From assembly GCA_947852905.1 (NCBI GenBank), contig CANTVF010000001.1, positions 341,296-405,295 of the forward strand: a DNA stretch of 64,000 nucleotides. The letters run 5' to 3'. This DNA is from an uncultured Tidjanibacter sp. (GTDB lineage: Bacteria > Bacteroidota > Bacteroidia > Bacteroidales > Rikenellaceae). Position numbers and translations under genes: made by a program. Of this stretch, positions 28,709-38,514 are shown one piece after another. Every line of letters starts with the position of its first letter. The stretch's first letter is position 1. The notes beneath the pieces are model-generated. The model saw nothing but the letters and a program-made list of their open reading frames with translations, was not told the origin of the DNA and searched no databases.

Positions 28709-29620
28709 TCATAATGTTTTCACATAATCGTAAACGGCAGCGGATATATCTGCTATAATCCGGGACGTATCCGATTCGCTTTCGGCCGAGTCCTTCACGA
28801 AAACCGCAATAGTATATCTGTGTCCGTTAGGCAACATTACGAAACCTATGTCATTGCAACCTATTATACGCCCATGATCGTTTCGGTCTCCAGTACCAGT
28901 CTTATGTCCTACGACTACAGGTTCCGATTGTAGCGGCGCAAGCAGACGATTTTTTCCGGTATCGCACCCTATCATGGTCTCGACAATAAATTGACGGCCA
29001 GCATCGGAAAGTATTCGACCGCATACAAGAGCTTCCAATAGGGTCGCTGAATCTAAAGGAAAAGTCCAATTATCGTAGCATAACAGCATATCTCTGTGCA
29101 TATCTGCTTCCGTCGCCGTTATGGCGAAATTACGATATCCCAAAGCTCGGACGAATGCATCCGTTGCCCCGACGCCGCCAGTATACCCGAACAGAATATC
29201 GCAAGCATTGTTATCGCTCAACTGTAACGTATACGTCAATAGTTCAGCTATGGTAAACTCGCCTCCGCTGGGATACCTGTCCCGCAATGGACTGTAAGTA
29301 TCCGGTTTCATATCTGCGGCATCAACATATATAGGGGTCGACAGCGGTAGGTCATGTCGTTCCATATAGTCGACAACGGCCAGTGCCTGATGAAACTTGA
29401 AGACACTCATCATCGGATAACGCCGGTCGTCATTGATAACAAGAGTATCTTTACCGTCTATTATAACAGCTATCCCGACCTGCATGTTCTTATCGGATAT
29501 TATTGACAGCAATTTCTCCTTCAACACCTGTGCGCCGTTCTGAGCCATTACCGACGGCAACGATGTCAATGCAATAGCTAACGCTACCGCTATAGTTTTT
29601 AAAGACGGGTAAACTCTCAT
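28709..29620 (-). CDS. Class A beta-lactamase (subclass A2 type)
   Basis: A 303-residue secreted serine beta-lactamase with a signal peptide ending around MAQ26. Active-site motifs: Ser72 in MSVFKFH (SxxK), SDN in LQLSDNNACD, the general-base Glu in ATEADMHRD and HKTGTGDR (KTG). The pattern and length match the Bacteroidota class A2 group (CfxA/CepA/CblA-like), whose members often hydrolyse cephalosporins. All catalytic residues are intact. It looks chromosomal: no insertion sequence or integron feature flanks it. Whether it is expressed strongly enough for resistance is unknown. Confidence 0.93.
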   Translation of the reverse strand: MRVYPSLKTIAVALAIALTSLPSVMAQNGAQVLKEKLLSIISDKNMQVGIAVIIDGKDTLVINDDRRYPMMSVFKFHQALAVVDYMERHDLPLSTPIYVDAADMKPDTYSPLRDRYPSGGEFTIAELLTYTLQLSDNNACDILFGYTGGVGATDAFVRALGYRNFAITATEADMHRDMLLCYDNWTFPLDSATLLEALVCGRILSDAGRQFIVETMIGCDTGKNRLLAPLQSEPVVVGHKTGTGDRNDHGRIIGCNDIGFVMLPNGHRYTIAVFVKDSAESESDTSRIIADISAAVYDYVKTL

Positions 29621-29640
29621 AATTTAATTGCAAACAATCG

Positions 29641-29670
29641 GCGGGGACGGTATTTCATTACCGTTCCCGC
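29641..29670. terminator. Hairpin between the OstA-like gene and the beta-lactamase gene
   Basis: 12-base arms (29641-29652 and 29659-29670) with one G-U pair and a 6-base loop. On the minus strand it follows the OstA-like gene by about 36 bases; the T-tract is weak. Confidence 0.5.
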
Positions 29671-29706
29671 CTCTGTATAACATTAATAATATTAGTTTTC
29701 CGATCT

Positions 29707-32139
29707 CTATCGCATTCCGCTGCCGGATTTATTCAAATTGCCCGGCCATACTTGCATCTGCATACGTCTTACCGTCTCCTGAGCGTCCAACGACAACTCT
29801 TCGTCTCTGTCTCGCCATATACCCTCTTCTATCAATTCGAGCCGGTACCGGTCGATACTTTCCGTCAACGGGAACTGCGGAAGCGGAAGTTCTTCGTATT
29901 CCCGTCGTTGCGAAGGCTTTACTTTTCTATTGAAAACGTCACGTTTAAACGGACGGCGGTCTATCTCCCACACGAAGTTCTCCAGCCGCTGTTCCTGCGA
30001 CTCCGGAATCATATCCATAGGGTAAAGTATATATTCGAGATCTGTCCGGAAAACTATCTCCTCCACTTCCTGTCCAGATATGAAAAACGTCATGTCGGAA
30101 CATTTCATGTCAAGAAATCCCTGAAACGCCTTAGTTTTCTCGTCCTGCATGTAATACAATGTCTTGGCATTGCCGTTGATATCGGTACGATACATCTCGT
30201 TATCCCTGAACAGCGCGACTATCTCCTTGCCGGAAATCTGATTGTAATGTTCCTCGTCGAGCTCCGAACACATCACCGGATTGCCGTGCGCATCTCCGCC
30301 TGTGAATACAGCTTTGTCGAGTGCTTCGTCTTTGGCATAAATCACAGCCACATCCGAAGTTATCTGATTACCGCCATTCCACATTACCGGATCTATGAAC
30401 AGATGCGCCGTCGTATCGCGCGAAAAAGCCACGATCGAATCGCATACGGCCTGCATGTCCGAACGATATATTTTAACATTCCTGTATCCTACCACTACAC
30501 GCTCCTGTTCTTCCTCCTGCACTGTGGTTTCTTCGGCATTCTCATTCGTATCAGACGTAACGTCTGCGTCGTCCATCCGAGTATCGCTTTCCGTCGTATC
30601 GTCTTCAGGAGCTACTGTCTCGACTTGCTCGCCTTCGGCAACAGTATCTGCAACAGGCTCTACTGAAGTTTTCAGACCGCCTTGCCGTGCCAGTCGTCGT
30701 GCTTCTCGCCTCGCCTGACGTTCTCGTTTTCTGGCTTCCCGCAACTCCTTACGGGTAGGTTTCGCTGCAGGCGTATCGGTAAATGTTTCTGTCGCCGTAG
30801 TTTCATCCTGTATTATTTCTGAATCGTTCCCGTCATCGGACACCTCTGACGACTCTAACCCTTCAGCGATAATGCCGTTTTCCTGTCCCTGCACCTCAGC
30901 GACCTCCGACTGCATTTCGGCATTCTTGTTATCCGCAACCGCATCAGATACCGAAGTTTCCGATACGTTATTGTCCGTCGTCTCGTTATGTGCGACTGTC
31001 TGTTCTCCGCCGTTCGGCTTTATAAGCTCCTCGCCGCTGTCCTGTTCTTCTTCCGCCTTTTTATTTCCTATATAGTCAGCGCTGTATACGCTGGTGGAGT
31101 CTATGACATACAGGAAAATGGAATCTGCGCGCATATACAACGAATCTGCACCTTGCGAGAAATTGATAACCGAAGGGTTTTCCGTCAACAACGCATCTCC
31201 GGTCTGTCCCCAATAACGTCCGTAATCGCCGAAGGCCAGAACATCATGTCCCTTGTCGAATATCTGTATGTCGCGTCTGAGTATCACATCCTCGGTATCG
31301 GAATGAAAATCTATATCTTCGGCCCACATCTCCTGATCGGCAGACAACACATATGCATCGGACATGAAGTGGTAATGATCGGCGGCAGTATCGTACCAAC
31401 CGCTGTCGGCACTAAGTATCTCGCCCTTATCGTTCCATATATATGTCTTCAGATAAAAGGTAGCTATCTCGGTATCCATATTGAAACCGAGCGAATCGGA
31501 ACGTATCTGATAGGTAGAATCACGCAGTTCCACATTGCCTACACACACGGCATCGCGCGTATCGCCGTAATAATATCCGCGCTCGGATTCGAGCAACATT
31601 TCCCGCTGGCTTATTGTACCTCCGCCGAAATATTCTCCTATGTTGTCGAGCGTATTATACTTGAAATAATATGTATAAAGCGTAGCATCGCCGTCTATCA
31701 TTTTAATCAACGGCGAAAATACTTCGGCCGTATTCGTGATTCCGTCGTACAATACCCTATCGCCATATACGTAAGTGCTGTCCTTGTTGATAAGTACGTT
31801 TTCGAAACATTCGATCTTGTTGACATTGTACTGTATCGCACTGTCGCAAGTCAGTACGGCGCCGTTATGGTAGGCCACCACATTTCCTATGAACACATAA
31901 CCGGTAGAATCGCCCAACTTGATCGGCCGCATTCGCTTGGACTTTATATTGACGATGGTCTTCTCTTCCGAACGATTGCTTTTCGTAGGCCGAACGGAAG
32001 ACGTTGTGTCGCGTCGCAGTGTAGCTATCGAATCTTTCCGATCGTCGGCAGCCCCCGCAAGCGGCGAAGGCTCCTGCGCGAATACACCAAAAAAAACGGA
32101 AGCAATTACTATGGATATTACCGTATTGCGTATCTTCAT
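29707..32139 (-). CDS. OstA-like (LptA/LptD N-terminal type) periplasmic protein with long acidic insertion
   Basis: An 810-residue exported protein (signal peptide to about FAQ22) containing repeated short beta-strand units of the OstA/LptA kind (for example YVFIGNVVAYHNGAVLTCDSA, shown here only in part as GNVVAYHNGAVLTCDSA), typical of the bridge proteins that move lipopolysaccharide. Between about residues 360 and 560 a low-complexity Glu/Asp/Thr-rich region is interrupted by a strongly basic run (TRKELREARKRERQARREARR region), after which OstA-like strands resume. It follows two PpiC foldases on the same strand, consistent with outer-membrane biogenesis. The exact transport role in Bacteroidota is not established. 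Confidence 0.85.
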   Translation of the reverse strand: MKIRNTVISIVIASVFFGVFAQEPSPLAGAADDRKDSIATLRRDTTSSVRPTKSNRSEEKTIVNIKSKRMRPIKLGDSTGYVFIGNVVAYHNGAVLTCDSAIQYNVNKIECFENVLINKDSTYVYGDRVLYDGITNTAEVFSPLIKMIDGDATLYTYYFKYNTLDNIGEYFGGGTISQREMLLESERGYYYGDTRDAVCVGNVELRDSTYQIRSDSLGFNMDTEIATFYLKTYIWNDKGEILSADSGWYDTAADHYHFMSDAYVLSADQEMWAEDIDFHSDTEDVILRRDIQIFDKGHDVLAFGDYGRYWGQTGDALLTENPSVINFSQGADSLYMRADSIFLYVIDSTSVYSADYIGNKKAEEEQDSGEELIKPNGGEQTVAHNETTDNNVSETSVSDAVADNKNAEMQSEVAEVQGQENGIIAEGLESSEVSDDGNDSEIIQDETTATETFTDTPAAKPTRKELREARKRERQARREARRLARQGGLKTSVEPVADTVAEGEQVETVAPEDDTTESDTRMDDADVTSDTNENAEETTVQEEEQERVVVGYRNVKIYRSDMQAVCDSIVAFSRDTTAHLFIDPVMWNGGNQITSDVAVIYAKDEALDKAVFTGGDAHGNPVMCSELDEEHYNQISGKEIVALFRDNEMYRTDINGNAKTLYYMQDEKTKAFQGFLDMKCSDMTFFISGQEVEEIVFRTDLEYILYPMDMIPESQEQRLENFVWEIDRRPFKRDVFNRKVKPSQRREYEELPLPQFPLTESIDRYRLELIEEGIWRDRDEELSLDAQETVRRMQMQVWPGNLNKSGSGMR

Positions 32140-32180
32140 CTCACTTTATGACGTAATTGTGCGAGGAATATATACCGAAA

Positions 32181-33566
32181 CTATTTAAGCCATTTCTTAT
32201 TCAGGAAATCGCTATTCCGGAACTCTGGAGCTACACGTACATAAATACTTTCGATTTTATCATCGAGCCACTTTTCGAATTCATCTTCCTGCTTCATCTG
32301 TAAAGCCAGTTGCTCTATTTCAAGATAATCGGTTTCCATATTGGCCGTATGAGAAGGTATGACCGAAATCAGTTTGACAATTTTCGTCATCTCATTGCCG
32401 AACATATCCTGCGTCTGAAAAGCATCGGATATTTCACCCTCTTTCAAGTCGTGCAATACCGGATAATCCACCCGTAAATCCTCTTTCATGAAACGGGTCG
32501 AAGAATTCCGGCTGTTGAAATATTCCATCAGTTCGTGGTTGTTTACAACTCCGCCATTCTCTTTGGAATATTTGTCATCCGAATATTTTTTTGCTGCTGC
32601 AGCGAACGTTATGGCTCCGCTGCGTATCTGGTTGGCGAGACTGTCGAGAAAACGGCTGTCCTGAGCCAATTCTTCCGGAGTATAAACCGGACGCAGCAAT
32701 ATATGGCGCCATTTATATTTATCGCCCTTCTTATCCATAAGTTGGATTATATGCATTCCGAATTCCGTCTCCACAACCTCCGAAATCTGACCGGGCTGTA
32801 ACTTTCCCAACGCTTCGGCAAACGGAGCAACTAATCCGTCCAGCGGCATCCAATCCATTTCTCCGCCCTGTAACGCAGACCCGGGATCCACGGAATACAT
32901 TCTAGCCAATACGTCGAACCTCGTGCCGTTTATGATCCTTTCCTTCATTTCGAGCAACTGCTCCTGCACTCTCTGTTTCGCAGCCGTACTGGAGGTCGGA
33001 TATCTCGTAATTTGCGCATAAACATACTGTTCGGGGATAATAGGCAATTCGTCTTCATCAAGAGTTTTATAGAAATACTCCACCTCTCCGGGAGTGATCC
33101 TAACTTTCGAAATGATCTCCTCACGCATAGACTGGGCATATGACATCTCTTCCGCCTCGGTTTTCAACTCCTGCCTTATCTCATAATAGGGTTTCTCCAT
33201 CTTCACTTCGAGCCCCGTTATCGACCCAGCCTCTTCAACCATTGCAGACAACGTCTGTTCCACGTATTGCGCAATATAATCGCTGTTGATAGCGACAGAG
33301 TCTATCTGTGCCTGCGTATAGAGCAATTTGCGCATCATCAAGCCCTCCAAGGCTTCTGTCATGGGATCGCGATCCGAAGTGTACCCCTGCTTCTTGCGAT
33401 CTTCCTCCATGGATTTGGCAGCCTCTTCGAGTTCGGAATAGAGTACCGCGGAATTTCCCACGACGGCTACCACCTTATCTACAGTATACCTCTCCTGCGC
33501 ATTGGCTGAAACATATCCGGCGCATATCAATAGGCACATTCCCGCCGCTATCAATCTTTTCGGCAT
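32181..33566 (-). CDS. SurA-like periplasmic peptidyl-prolyl isomerase
   Basis: An outer-membrane-protein chaperone candidate. ATG 33566 gives 461 residues; the upstream codon is a TTG. A signal peptide ends near VSANAQ. The N-terminal SurA domain begins VDKVVAVVGNSAVLYSELEE. Two parvulin (PpiC) domains follow, the first with GGEMDWMPL...FAEALGKLQPGQISEVVETEFGMHIIQL (quoted in pieces), the second around KYSDDKYSKENGG. It starts two bases after the stop of the upstream foldase gene, so it is cotranscribed. Confidence 0.9.
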   Translation of the reverse strand: MPKRLIAAGMCLLICAGYVSANAQERYTVDKVVAVVGNSAVLYSELEEAAKSMEEDRKKQGYTSDRDPMTEALEGLMMRKLLYTQAQIDSVAINSDYIAQYVEQTLSAMVEEAGSITGLEVKMEKPYYEIRQELKTEAEEMSYAQSMREEIISKVRITPGEVEYFYKTLDEDELPIIPEQYVYAQITRYPTSSTAAKQRVQEQLLEMKERIINGTRFDVLARMYSVDPGSALQGGEMDWMPLDGLVAPFAEALGKLQPGQISEVVETEFGMHIIQLMDKKGDKYKWRHILLRPVYTPEELAQDSRFLDSLANQIRSGAITFAAAAKKYSDDKYSKENGGVVNNHELMEYFNSRNSSTRFMKEDLRVDYPVLHDLKEGEISDAFQTQDMFGNEMTKIVKLISVIPSHTANMETDYLEIEQLALQMKQEDEFEKWLDDKIESIYVRVAPEFRNSDFLNKKWLK

Positions 33567-33568
33567 AT

Positions 33569-34450
33569 TCAATCGTTATTGTTTGGTAAATATAATTTCA
33601 GAATACGATTTTCCACAGCGGCATTATAAAGACTGTCCTCCAAAGTCTGTAACGCCGCACTGCTGCGCTGATTATATATTATTTTGCGTATAACATCCGC
33701 CACCCATTCCAAAGGCGCCTGTTCCCCTTTGCGAACACAATCGGTTATCTGTATATAATACTTGAATCCGTCGCCGTCGAGTTCGGCTATTTTTCGCTCA
33801 GGCAGAAGATAAGCATAACTTTTACCCCTCACCGTCGGCAGGTATTCGAGAAAACTTCCGAAAGACACCCAGTTGTCGAATTCGGTCAACGTTAGACCGT
33901 TTTTCATGACCATATCGTTAAAGTCCTGCTTGCGCTCGTCGCTCGTAGCAGACATCATATCTTTAAGTTTTGCTTGTTGTCTGAATTTGTCAGGCACTTT
34001 AAGTATACGCCCACGGACAATGTCTCTGTCGAGCATGAAGTCCTGTTTATGACGTTCGTAATAATCGGATACAAGCGAATCGGTAACTACCGTATCGACC
34101 TTACGTTCCACATAATATTGATCGAGACGCCGGGTAAGGAGCGAGTTTCTGTAATCGGCCACCAGGGTCTCTATGTCGACTCCGACCTGTGGCAGAACCT
34201 TTTCGGCCTCCTGTATTTTCAATTGTTTTCGTACCCAAGCGTTGACGTATGCTTCTGCTATGGCACTGCTATCTTCCGGAGAAGTTCCGGGAACCAGGTT
34301 CACAGCGACATCGCCTACATAAAGTTCCGCATCGCCTACCTTAGCTACAAGATCTTCCGACGAAAGGGTACGCCCACAACCTGACGCAGACAATACGAGC
34401 GATATAGCCACCAGCACTTCATAATACCTTGTTTTCACAACATTTCTCAT
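33569..34450 (-). CDS. PpiC-type lipoprotein, peptidyl-prolyl isomerase-like
   Basis: ATG 34450 gives a 293-residue lipoprotein (signal segment ending LVLSASGC); the open frame reaches 34504 but the extension would precede the signal peptide. Charged helical SurA-like N-domain (DLVAKVGDAELYVGDVAVNL) and a degenerate parvulin-like C-terminal half. It immediately precedes the SurA-like gene, and the CPBP gene is just upstream, forming a minus-strand operon with the OstA-like gene. Confidence 0.8.
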   Translation of the reverse strand: MRNVVKTRYYEVLVAISLVLSASGCGRTLSSEDLVAKVGDAELYVGDVAVNLVPGTSPEDSSAIAEAYVNAWVRKQLKIQEAEKVLPQVGVDIETLVADYRNSLLTRRLDQYYVERKVDTVVTDSLVSDYYERHKQDFMLDRDIVRGRILKVPDKFRQQAKLKDMMSATSDERKQDFNDMVMKNGLTLTEFDNWVSFGSFLEYLPTVRGKSYAYLLPERKIAELDGDGFKYYIQITDCVRKGEQAPLEWVADVIRKIIYNQRSSAALQTLEDSLYNAAVENRILKLYLPNNND

Positions 34451-34500
34451 ATTATTCTGCAAAAACGACATACACTTACCGTCTACAACGTCCGACACAC

Positions 34501-35481
34501 TCAATTATTGTCCGTAACACTATCTTTAGCCGGCAAGGAATCCGCACTCTGTTCGCTCCCAGTTTTCAGTCTGCGGAAAATGGCTACCGCACCTATTACG
34601 AACAACAGTACGCTCAAACCGTATATTATATAATAAATAGTATCGTTACCTATCAATTCACGTGTAGTAAAACCGCCCGCCGCACCGCCAAGCAATTCCA
34701 TCTGTAGATATGCTATACCGTTGTTCAATGCATGAAGCAACATAACCGTCAATAAAGAACGTGTCCTGTAATATATATATCCCAATATGATCCCCACGAA
34801 AAACGCGTTGATAGCCTGCTGCGGAATGAAGTGTACAAGACCGAATATCAACGCGGCTATAAATATGGCTTTCACGGCTCCGTCACGTTCCTCTATCGAG
34901 CCCTGAATCAATCCGCGAAACAGCACCTCCTCCATTACCGGCGCAAGCAATACCGTCATGAATATGGCCCAACCTCCGCTGCCTATACCTTGATCCAGCA
35001 TCTGCATGTATTCCGCAGGGAAAAGAGCCAACAACGGCTCGATGACCATTCCCGTAGCAAATATCAGAACTACTCCCCATAGTATGAGCGGAGCATTGAC
35101 GTGCGAGGCGCCGAGCTTTATGACATTGGTATTGATATTACGTCCTTTACGTTGCAATAATACGAATACGATAGCCAATGTCATTTGGACGAAATATCCC
35201 AAAGCCGTTACCAATGCAGGATCGAGCGCCGCAACGTTTCTCAGCAATATGCTTACCAGCCCTCCTGCCAGTTGCGATACTATGATGATTCCTACAATGG
35301 CCAGTATGTCTACCCAGTTCGGATACAACTGCCGTCTCAAGGCTTTCGGCAACCTACGGCGTTTCTGCGCCGCATCATGCACAGAATTTTCGTTATTATC
35401 GCCGGCTGTCGCAGCACGAATGTTTTCTGTCGCCGCACTGCCTTCGCGCTCACCGCTCGCGCCTTTTAAATTCTCTTCCAT
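34501..35481 (-). CDS. CPBP-family intramembrane protease
   Basis: ATG 35481 gives 326 residues. A polar, probably disordered N-terminus (about 55 residues) precedes about eight membrane segments. The CPBP/Abi motifs are present: EEVLFRGLI, FGLVHFIPQQ and LLHALNN, supplying the Glu and His ligands of an intramembrane metalloprotease fold. Family roles include prenyl-protein processing, bacteriocin immunity and unknown functions; nothing here identifies the substrate. Likely first gene of the foldase/OstA operon. Confidence 0.87.
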   Translation of the reverse strand: MEENLKGASGEREGSAATENIRAATAGDNNENSVHDAAQKRRRLPKALRRQLYPNWVDILAIVGIIIVSQLAGGLVSILLRNVAALDPALVTALGYFVQMTLAIVFVLLQRKGRNINTNVIKLGASHVNAPLILWGVVLIFATGMVIEPLLALFPAEYMQMLDQGIGSGGWAIFMTVLLAPVMEEVLFRGLIQGSIEERDGAVKAIFIAALIFGLVHFIPQQAINAFFVGIILGYIYYRTRSLLTVMLLHALNNGIAYLQMELLGGAAGGFTTRELIGNDTIYYIIYGLSVLLFVIGAVAIFRRLKTGSEQSADSLPAKDSVTDNN

Positions 35482-35542
35482 AAATATGCGAATACCTATC
35501 GCCGTATAAAGGCAACAGCATGACACTCACCCGGATTAATCA

Positions 35543-35568
35543 CGAAAGCCCCGTATACAGGGCTTTCG
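35543..35568. terminator. Hairpin between argF and the CPBP gene
   Basis: Perfect 9-base arms CGAAAGCCC/GGGCTTTCG with an 8-base loop, in the gap downstream of the ornithine carbamoyltransferase gene. It lacks a long T-tract. Confidence 0.5.
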
Positions 35569-35663
35569 CAATCATTTCCGATTAACGAAGATCCGGCGCT
35601 TGACACACCAAACCGACGTTAAAGATAATCATATTTTTGATCCCGAAGGCAATAAACCTTCCG

Positions 35664-36668
35664 TTATTTATATTCTCCGGCAATGGTAGCAACCATTACG
35701 GCCTTGATCGTATGCATACGGTTTTCAGCCTCGTCGAATACTATGGAAGCAGGGCTTTCGAACACCTCGTCGGTAACCTCCATTGCGGTAAGGCCGTATT
35801 TCTCGTATATTTCGCGACCGATCTTGGTGTTGAGATCGTGGAACGAAGGCAGGCAGTGCAGGAACTTGACGTTCGGATTGCCTGTAGCCTTGATCACGTC
35901 CGAATTAACCTGATAGGGTTTGAGAAGTCTGATACGCTCTGCCCATACATCGTCGGGTTCGCCCATCGACACCCATACGTCCGTATAAAGGAAGTCGCAA
36001 TCCTTAACCGCTTCGTTTATATCCTCCGTAATTGTAATTTTCGCACCTGTCTGTGCAGCTATTTCGCGACATGTAGCCACGAGTTCGTCTGCCGGAGCGC
36101 AGCTTTTGGGGCAAGCGGCACGGAAGTCGATACCCATCTTGGCGCAACCTACCATGAGTGAATTGCCCATGTTGTTACGCGCATCGCCGAGATAGCAGAA
36201 CTTCATTTCCGAGAAAGGTTTCGTCGAGTGCTCCTTCATGGTAAGGAGGTCTGCGAGTATCTGGGTCGGGTGAAATTCGGTGGTCAAACCGTTCCATACC
36301 ACTACGCCGGCATATTTGGCGAGGTCTTCCACGATCTTCTGATCGAAACCGCGGTACTCAATACCGTCGTACATGCGTCCCAATACGCGAGCCGTATCGG
36401 CGATGCTCTCCTTCTTACCCATCTGCGAGCCTGTCGGGCCGAGATAAGTCACATGAGCGCCTTGATCGTGTGCGCCGACTTCGAATGCGCAGCGGGTGCG
36501 CGTGGAATCCTTTTCGAACAGAAGGACTATATTCTTTCCCTTGAGCGTCTGTTTCTCCACACCGGCTTTTTTGTCGGCTTTCAGACGGGCTGCGAGTTCT
36601 ACCAGACCGTTTATTTCCTCCGGAGTGAAATCGAGTAACTTGAGAAAATGTCTTCCTTTAATATTCAT
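35664..36668 (-). CDS. argF: Ornithine carbamoyltransferase
   Basis: Condenses ornithine and carbamoyl phosphate to citrulline in arginine synthesis. The 334-residue product has the carbamoyl-phosphate motif STRTR, HPTQ, the ornithine-loop region SMGE and HCLPSFHD with the catalytic Cys. Length and residues match the E. coli-type enzyme; the variant acetylornithine carbamoyltransferase of some Bacteroidota lacks this SMGE arrangement, so the ornithine enzyme is favoured. An exact -7 box (minus-strand TATCTTTG, 36711-36704) lies 36 bases upstream. Confidence 0.93.
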   Translation of the reverse strand: MNIKGRHFLKLLDFTPEEINGLVELAARLKADKKAGVEKQTLKGKNIVLLFEKDSTRTRCAFEVGAHDQGAHVTYLGPTGSQMGKKESIADTARVLGRMYDGIEYRGFDQKIVEDLAKYAGVVVWNGLTTEFHPTQILADLLTMKEHSTKPFSEMKFCYLGDARNNMGNSLMVGCAKMGIDFRAACPKSCAPADELVATCREIAAQTGAKITITEDINEAVKDCDFLYTDVWVSMGEPDDVWAERIRLLKPYQVNSDVIKATGNPNVKFLHCLPSFHDLNTKIGREIYEKYGLTAMEVTDEVFESPASIVFDEAENRMHTIKAVMVATIAGEYK

Positions 36669-36703
36669 GATATTTCGGTTTTAATGTGTTTTTTAGACAA
36701 GGC

Positions 36704-36711
36704 CAAAGATA
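36704..36711 (-). promoter_or_regulatory. Candidate -7 element of argF
   Basis: Minus-strand TATCTTTG, exact TAnnTTTG match, 36 bases before the ATG. No clear TTTG upstream. Confidence 0.5.
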
Positions 36712-36753
36712 CGCATTTTATCGTTAGGTACGGAATTTCTCCGATAATTTGAT

Positions 36754-36761
36754 TATTTTTG
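36754..36761 (+). promoter_or_regulatory. Candidate -7 element of parA
   Basis: TATTTTTG, exact TAnnTTTG match. It lies inside an in-frame upstream extension of the parA frame and so supports ATG 36785 as the true start. Confidence 0.55.
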
Positions 36762-36784
36762 TCTGGTTAAACGAAAAGCATGGT

Positions 36785-37549
36785 ATGGGAAAAATCGTTG
36801 CTCTGGCTAACCAGAAAGGCGGTGTGGGAAAAACGACGACCGCAATAAATCTCGCCGCGAACCTTGCCGTCATGGGAAAGAAGGTGTTGCTCGTGGATGC
36901 CGATCCGCAGGCCAACGCCACTTCCGGCTTGGGTTTCGATATAAACAATCGCGGAATATACGAATGTATCACCGGCGAATGTCCAGCACGCGACGCCATT
37001 ATCGCAAGCCCGGACATAAAGAAACTCTCCGTATTGCCGTCGAGTATAAACCTCGTCGGCGCAGATGCGGAACTGCCCAATCTGGAGGACGGACACCTGC
37101 GCATGAAAAAGGCACTTGAAAGTGTCCGCAACGATTTCGATTTCATATTCATCGACTGTTCTCCGTCGCTGGGGTACACCACGGTAAACGCCCTGGTCGC
37201 TTCCGACAGCGTTCTCATACCGGTACAGTGCGAATATTTCGCGCTCGAAGGTCTCGGCAAATTGCTCAATACCATAAAAATGACCAAGGCCAAGCTGAAT
37301 CCCGGCCTCGAAATCGAAGGTTTCGTCATGACCATGTATTCCCGTTCCCGTCTGGCCAACCAAGTGGCTCTCGAAGTCAGGGAACATTTCAAGCATCTGG
37401 CCTACGATACTATAATACAACGCAACATACGTTTGAGTGAAGCTCCGAGCCACGGAAAGCCGGTCATACTGCACGACGCATCCTCAAACGGCAGTGTAGC
37501 CTACATGAATCTGGCCAAGGAATTCATCAAGCGCAACAAAGGCAAATAA
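36785..37549 (+). CDS. parA: Chromosome-partitioning ATPase ParA (Soj)
   Basis: ParA/MinD-type ATPase that segregates chromosomal origins with ParB. ATG 36785 gives 254 residues. The deviant Walker A QKGGVGKTTT is at the N-terminus (about residues 9-18), followed by VDADPQANATSG and the Walker B IDCSPSLG. Length is typical of chromosomal ParA. It is the first gene of a five-gene plus-strand run to mnmE. Confidence 0.95.
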   Translation: MGKIVALANQKGGVGKTTTAINLAANLAVMGKKVLLVDADPQANATSGLGFDINNRGIYECITGECPARDAIIASPDIKKLSVLPSSINLVGADAELPNLEDGHLRMKKALESVRNDFDFIFIDCSPSLGYTTVNALVASDSVLIPVQCEYFALEGLGKLLNTIKMTKAKLNPGLEIEGFVMTMYSRSRLANQVALEVREHFKHLAYDTIIQRNIRLSEAPSHGKPVILHDASSNGSVAYMNLAKEFIKRNKGK

Positions 37550-37588
37550 CGAGACTCATTTCACGACATTAAGACAATTAAGGGAAAA

Positions 37589-38458
37589 ATGAAAAATAAA
37601 GGATTGGGAAGAGGACTGGACGCCATATTCGACGCGGAAGGCACCTCGTTCGGGAACGATAGAAACGGCGCAGGCAGGATTGAGGAAATCGCCGTTTCTC
37701 TCATCATACCCAACCCCAAACAACCTCGTACCCAGTTCGATGAAAACGCCCTCGAAGAGTTGGCCGACTCGATCAGAACATTGGGTATGATCCAACCGAT
37801 TACGGTAAAAAAAGAAAACGACGGACGTTACGTCATCATAAGCGGCGAACGGCGCTGGAGAGCAAGTCAACTGGCCGGTCTGGAAACCGTACCGGTATAC
37901 ATCCGCGAAGCGGACGACCAGACGCTTCACGAGATGGCTCTTGTGGAAAACATACAGCGTCAGGATCTGAACGCCATAGAAATAGCCATAAGCCTTCAAC
38001 GGCTCATGGACGAATGCGGCGTTACACAGGATACGGTGGCTTCGCGCGTCGGGAAAAAAAGGTCTACTGTAGCCAACTATCTGCGTCTGCTCTCCCTGCC
38101 GCCAGAAGTCCAGCTCGCGCTCAAGAACGATCTTATCAGCATGGGTCATGCGAAAGCCATAGCTTCGGCTCCGGAAAAATCGCGTCTGGGCATACTAAAC
38201 AAAATACTAAAAAAAGGACTCTCTGTCAGACAGGCCGAAGAACTCGCCCGCAAACTGGCCGAAGGCAAACCGGAACGGGAAGTGCTCGCCGACGACGAAT
38301 TGCCGGACAATTACACACGTCTCGTGGAACACTGCGCACGCATATTCGGCGACGATATAAAGATCAAGAAAGGCCGCAACGGAGGCGGCAAGATAACCAT
38401 CGGCTTCGAAACGGACGACGATATATGCCGTTTTCTCGACAAGCTGCAAAACATTTAA
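37589..38458 (+). CDS. parB: Chromosome-partitioning protein ParB (Spo0J)
   Basis: CTP-dependent DNA clamp that loads at parS sites. The 289-residue product opens MKNKGLGRGLDAIF, has the conserved LIIPNPKQPRTQF, the CTP-binding GERRWRASQLAGL, and the central helix-turn-helix with VASRVGKKRSTVANYLRLL. A C-terminal dimerisation domain follows. I found no parS-like sequence in the window. Confidence 0.95.
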   Translation: MKNKGLGRGLDAIFDAEGTSFGNDRNGAGRIEEIAVSLIIPNPKQPRTQFDENALEELADSIRTLGMIQPITVKKENDGRYVIISGERRWRASQLAGLETVPVYIREADDQTLHEMALVENIQRQDLNAIEIAISLQRLMDECGVTQDTVASRVGKKRSTVANYLRLLSLPPEVQLALKNDLISMGHAKAIASAPEKSRLGILNKILKKGLSVRQAEELARKLAEGKPEREVLADDELPDNYTRLVEHCARIFGDDIKIKKGRNGGGKITIGFETDDDICRFLDKLQNI

Positions 38459-38514
38459 TCACGGCGACCGGGAAACACTGACGGGTTCCGGTTATTCCGT
38501 TTGCGGTAACACCA

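Noticed and set aside
30988..32151. 387-codon plus-strand frame opposite the OstA-like gene
   Set aside because: Shadow frame with no recognisable motif.
36669..38514. parS site near parAB
   Set aside because: No sequence close to TGTTTCACGTGAAACA was found in or around the genes.
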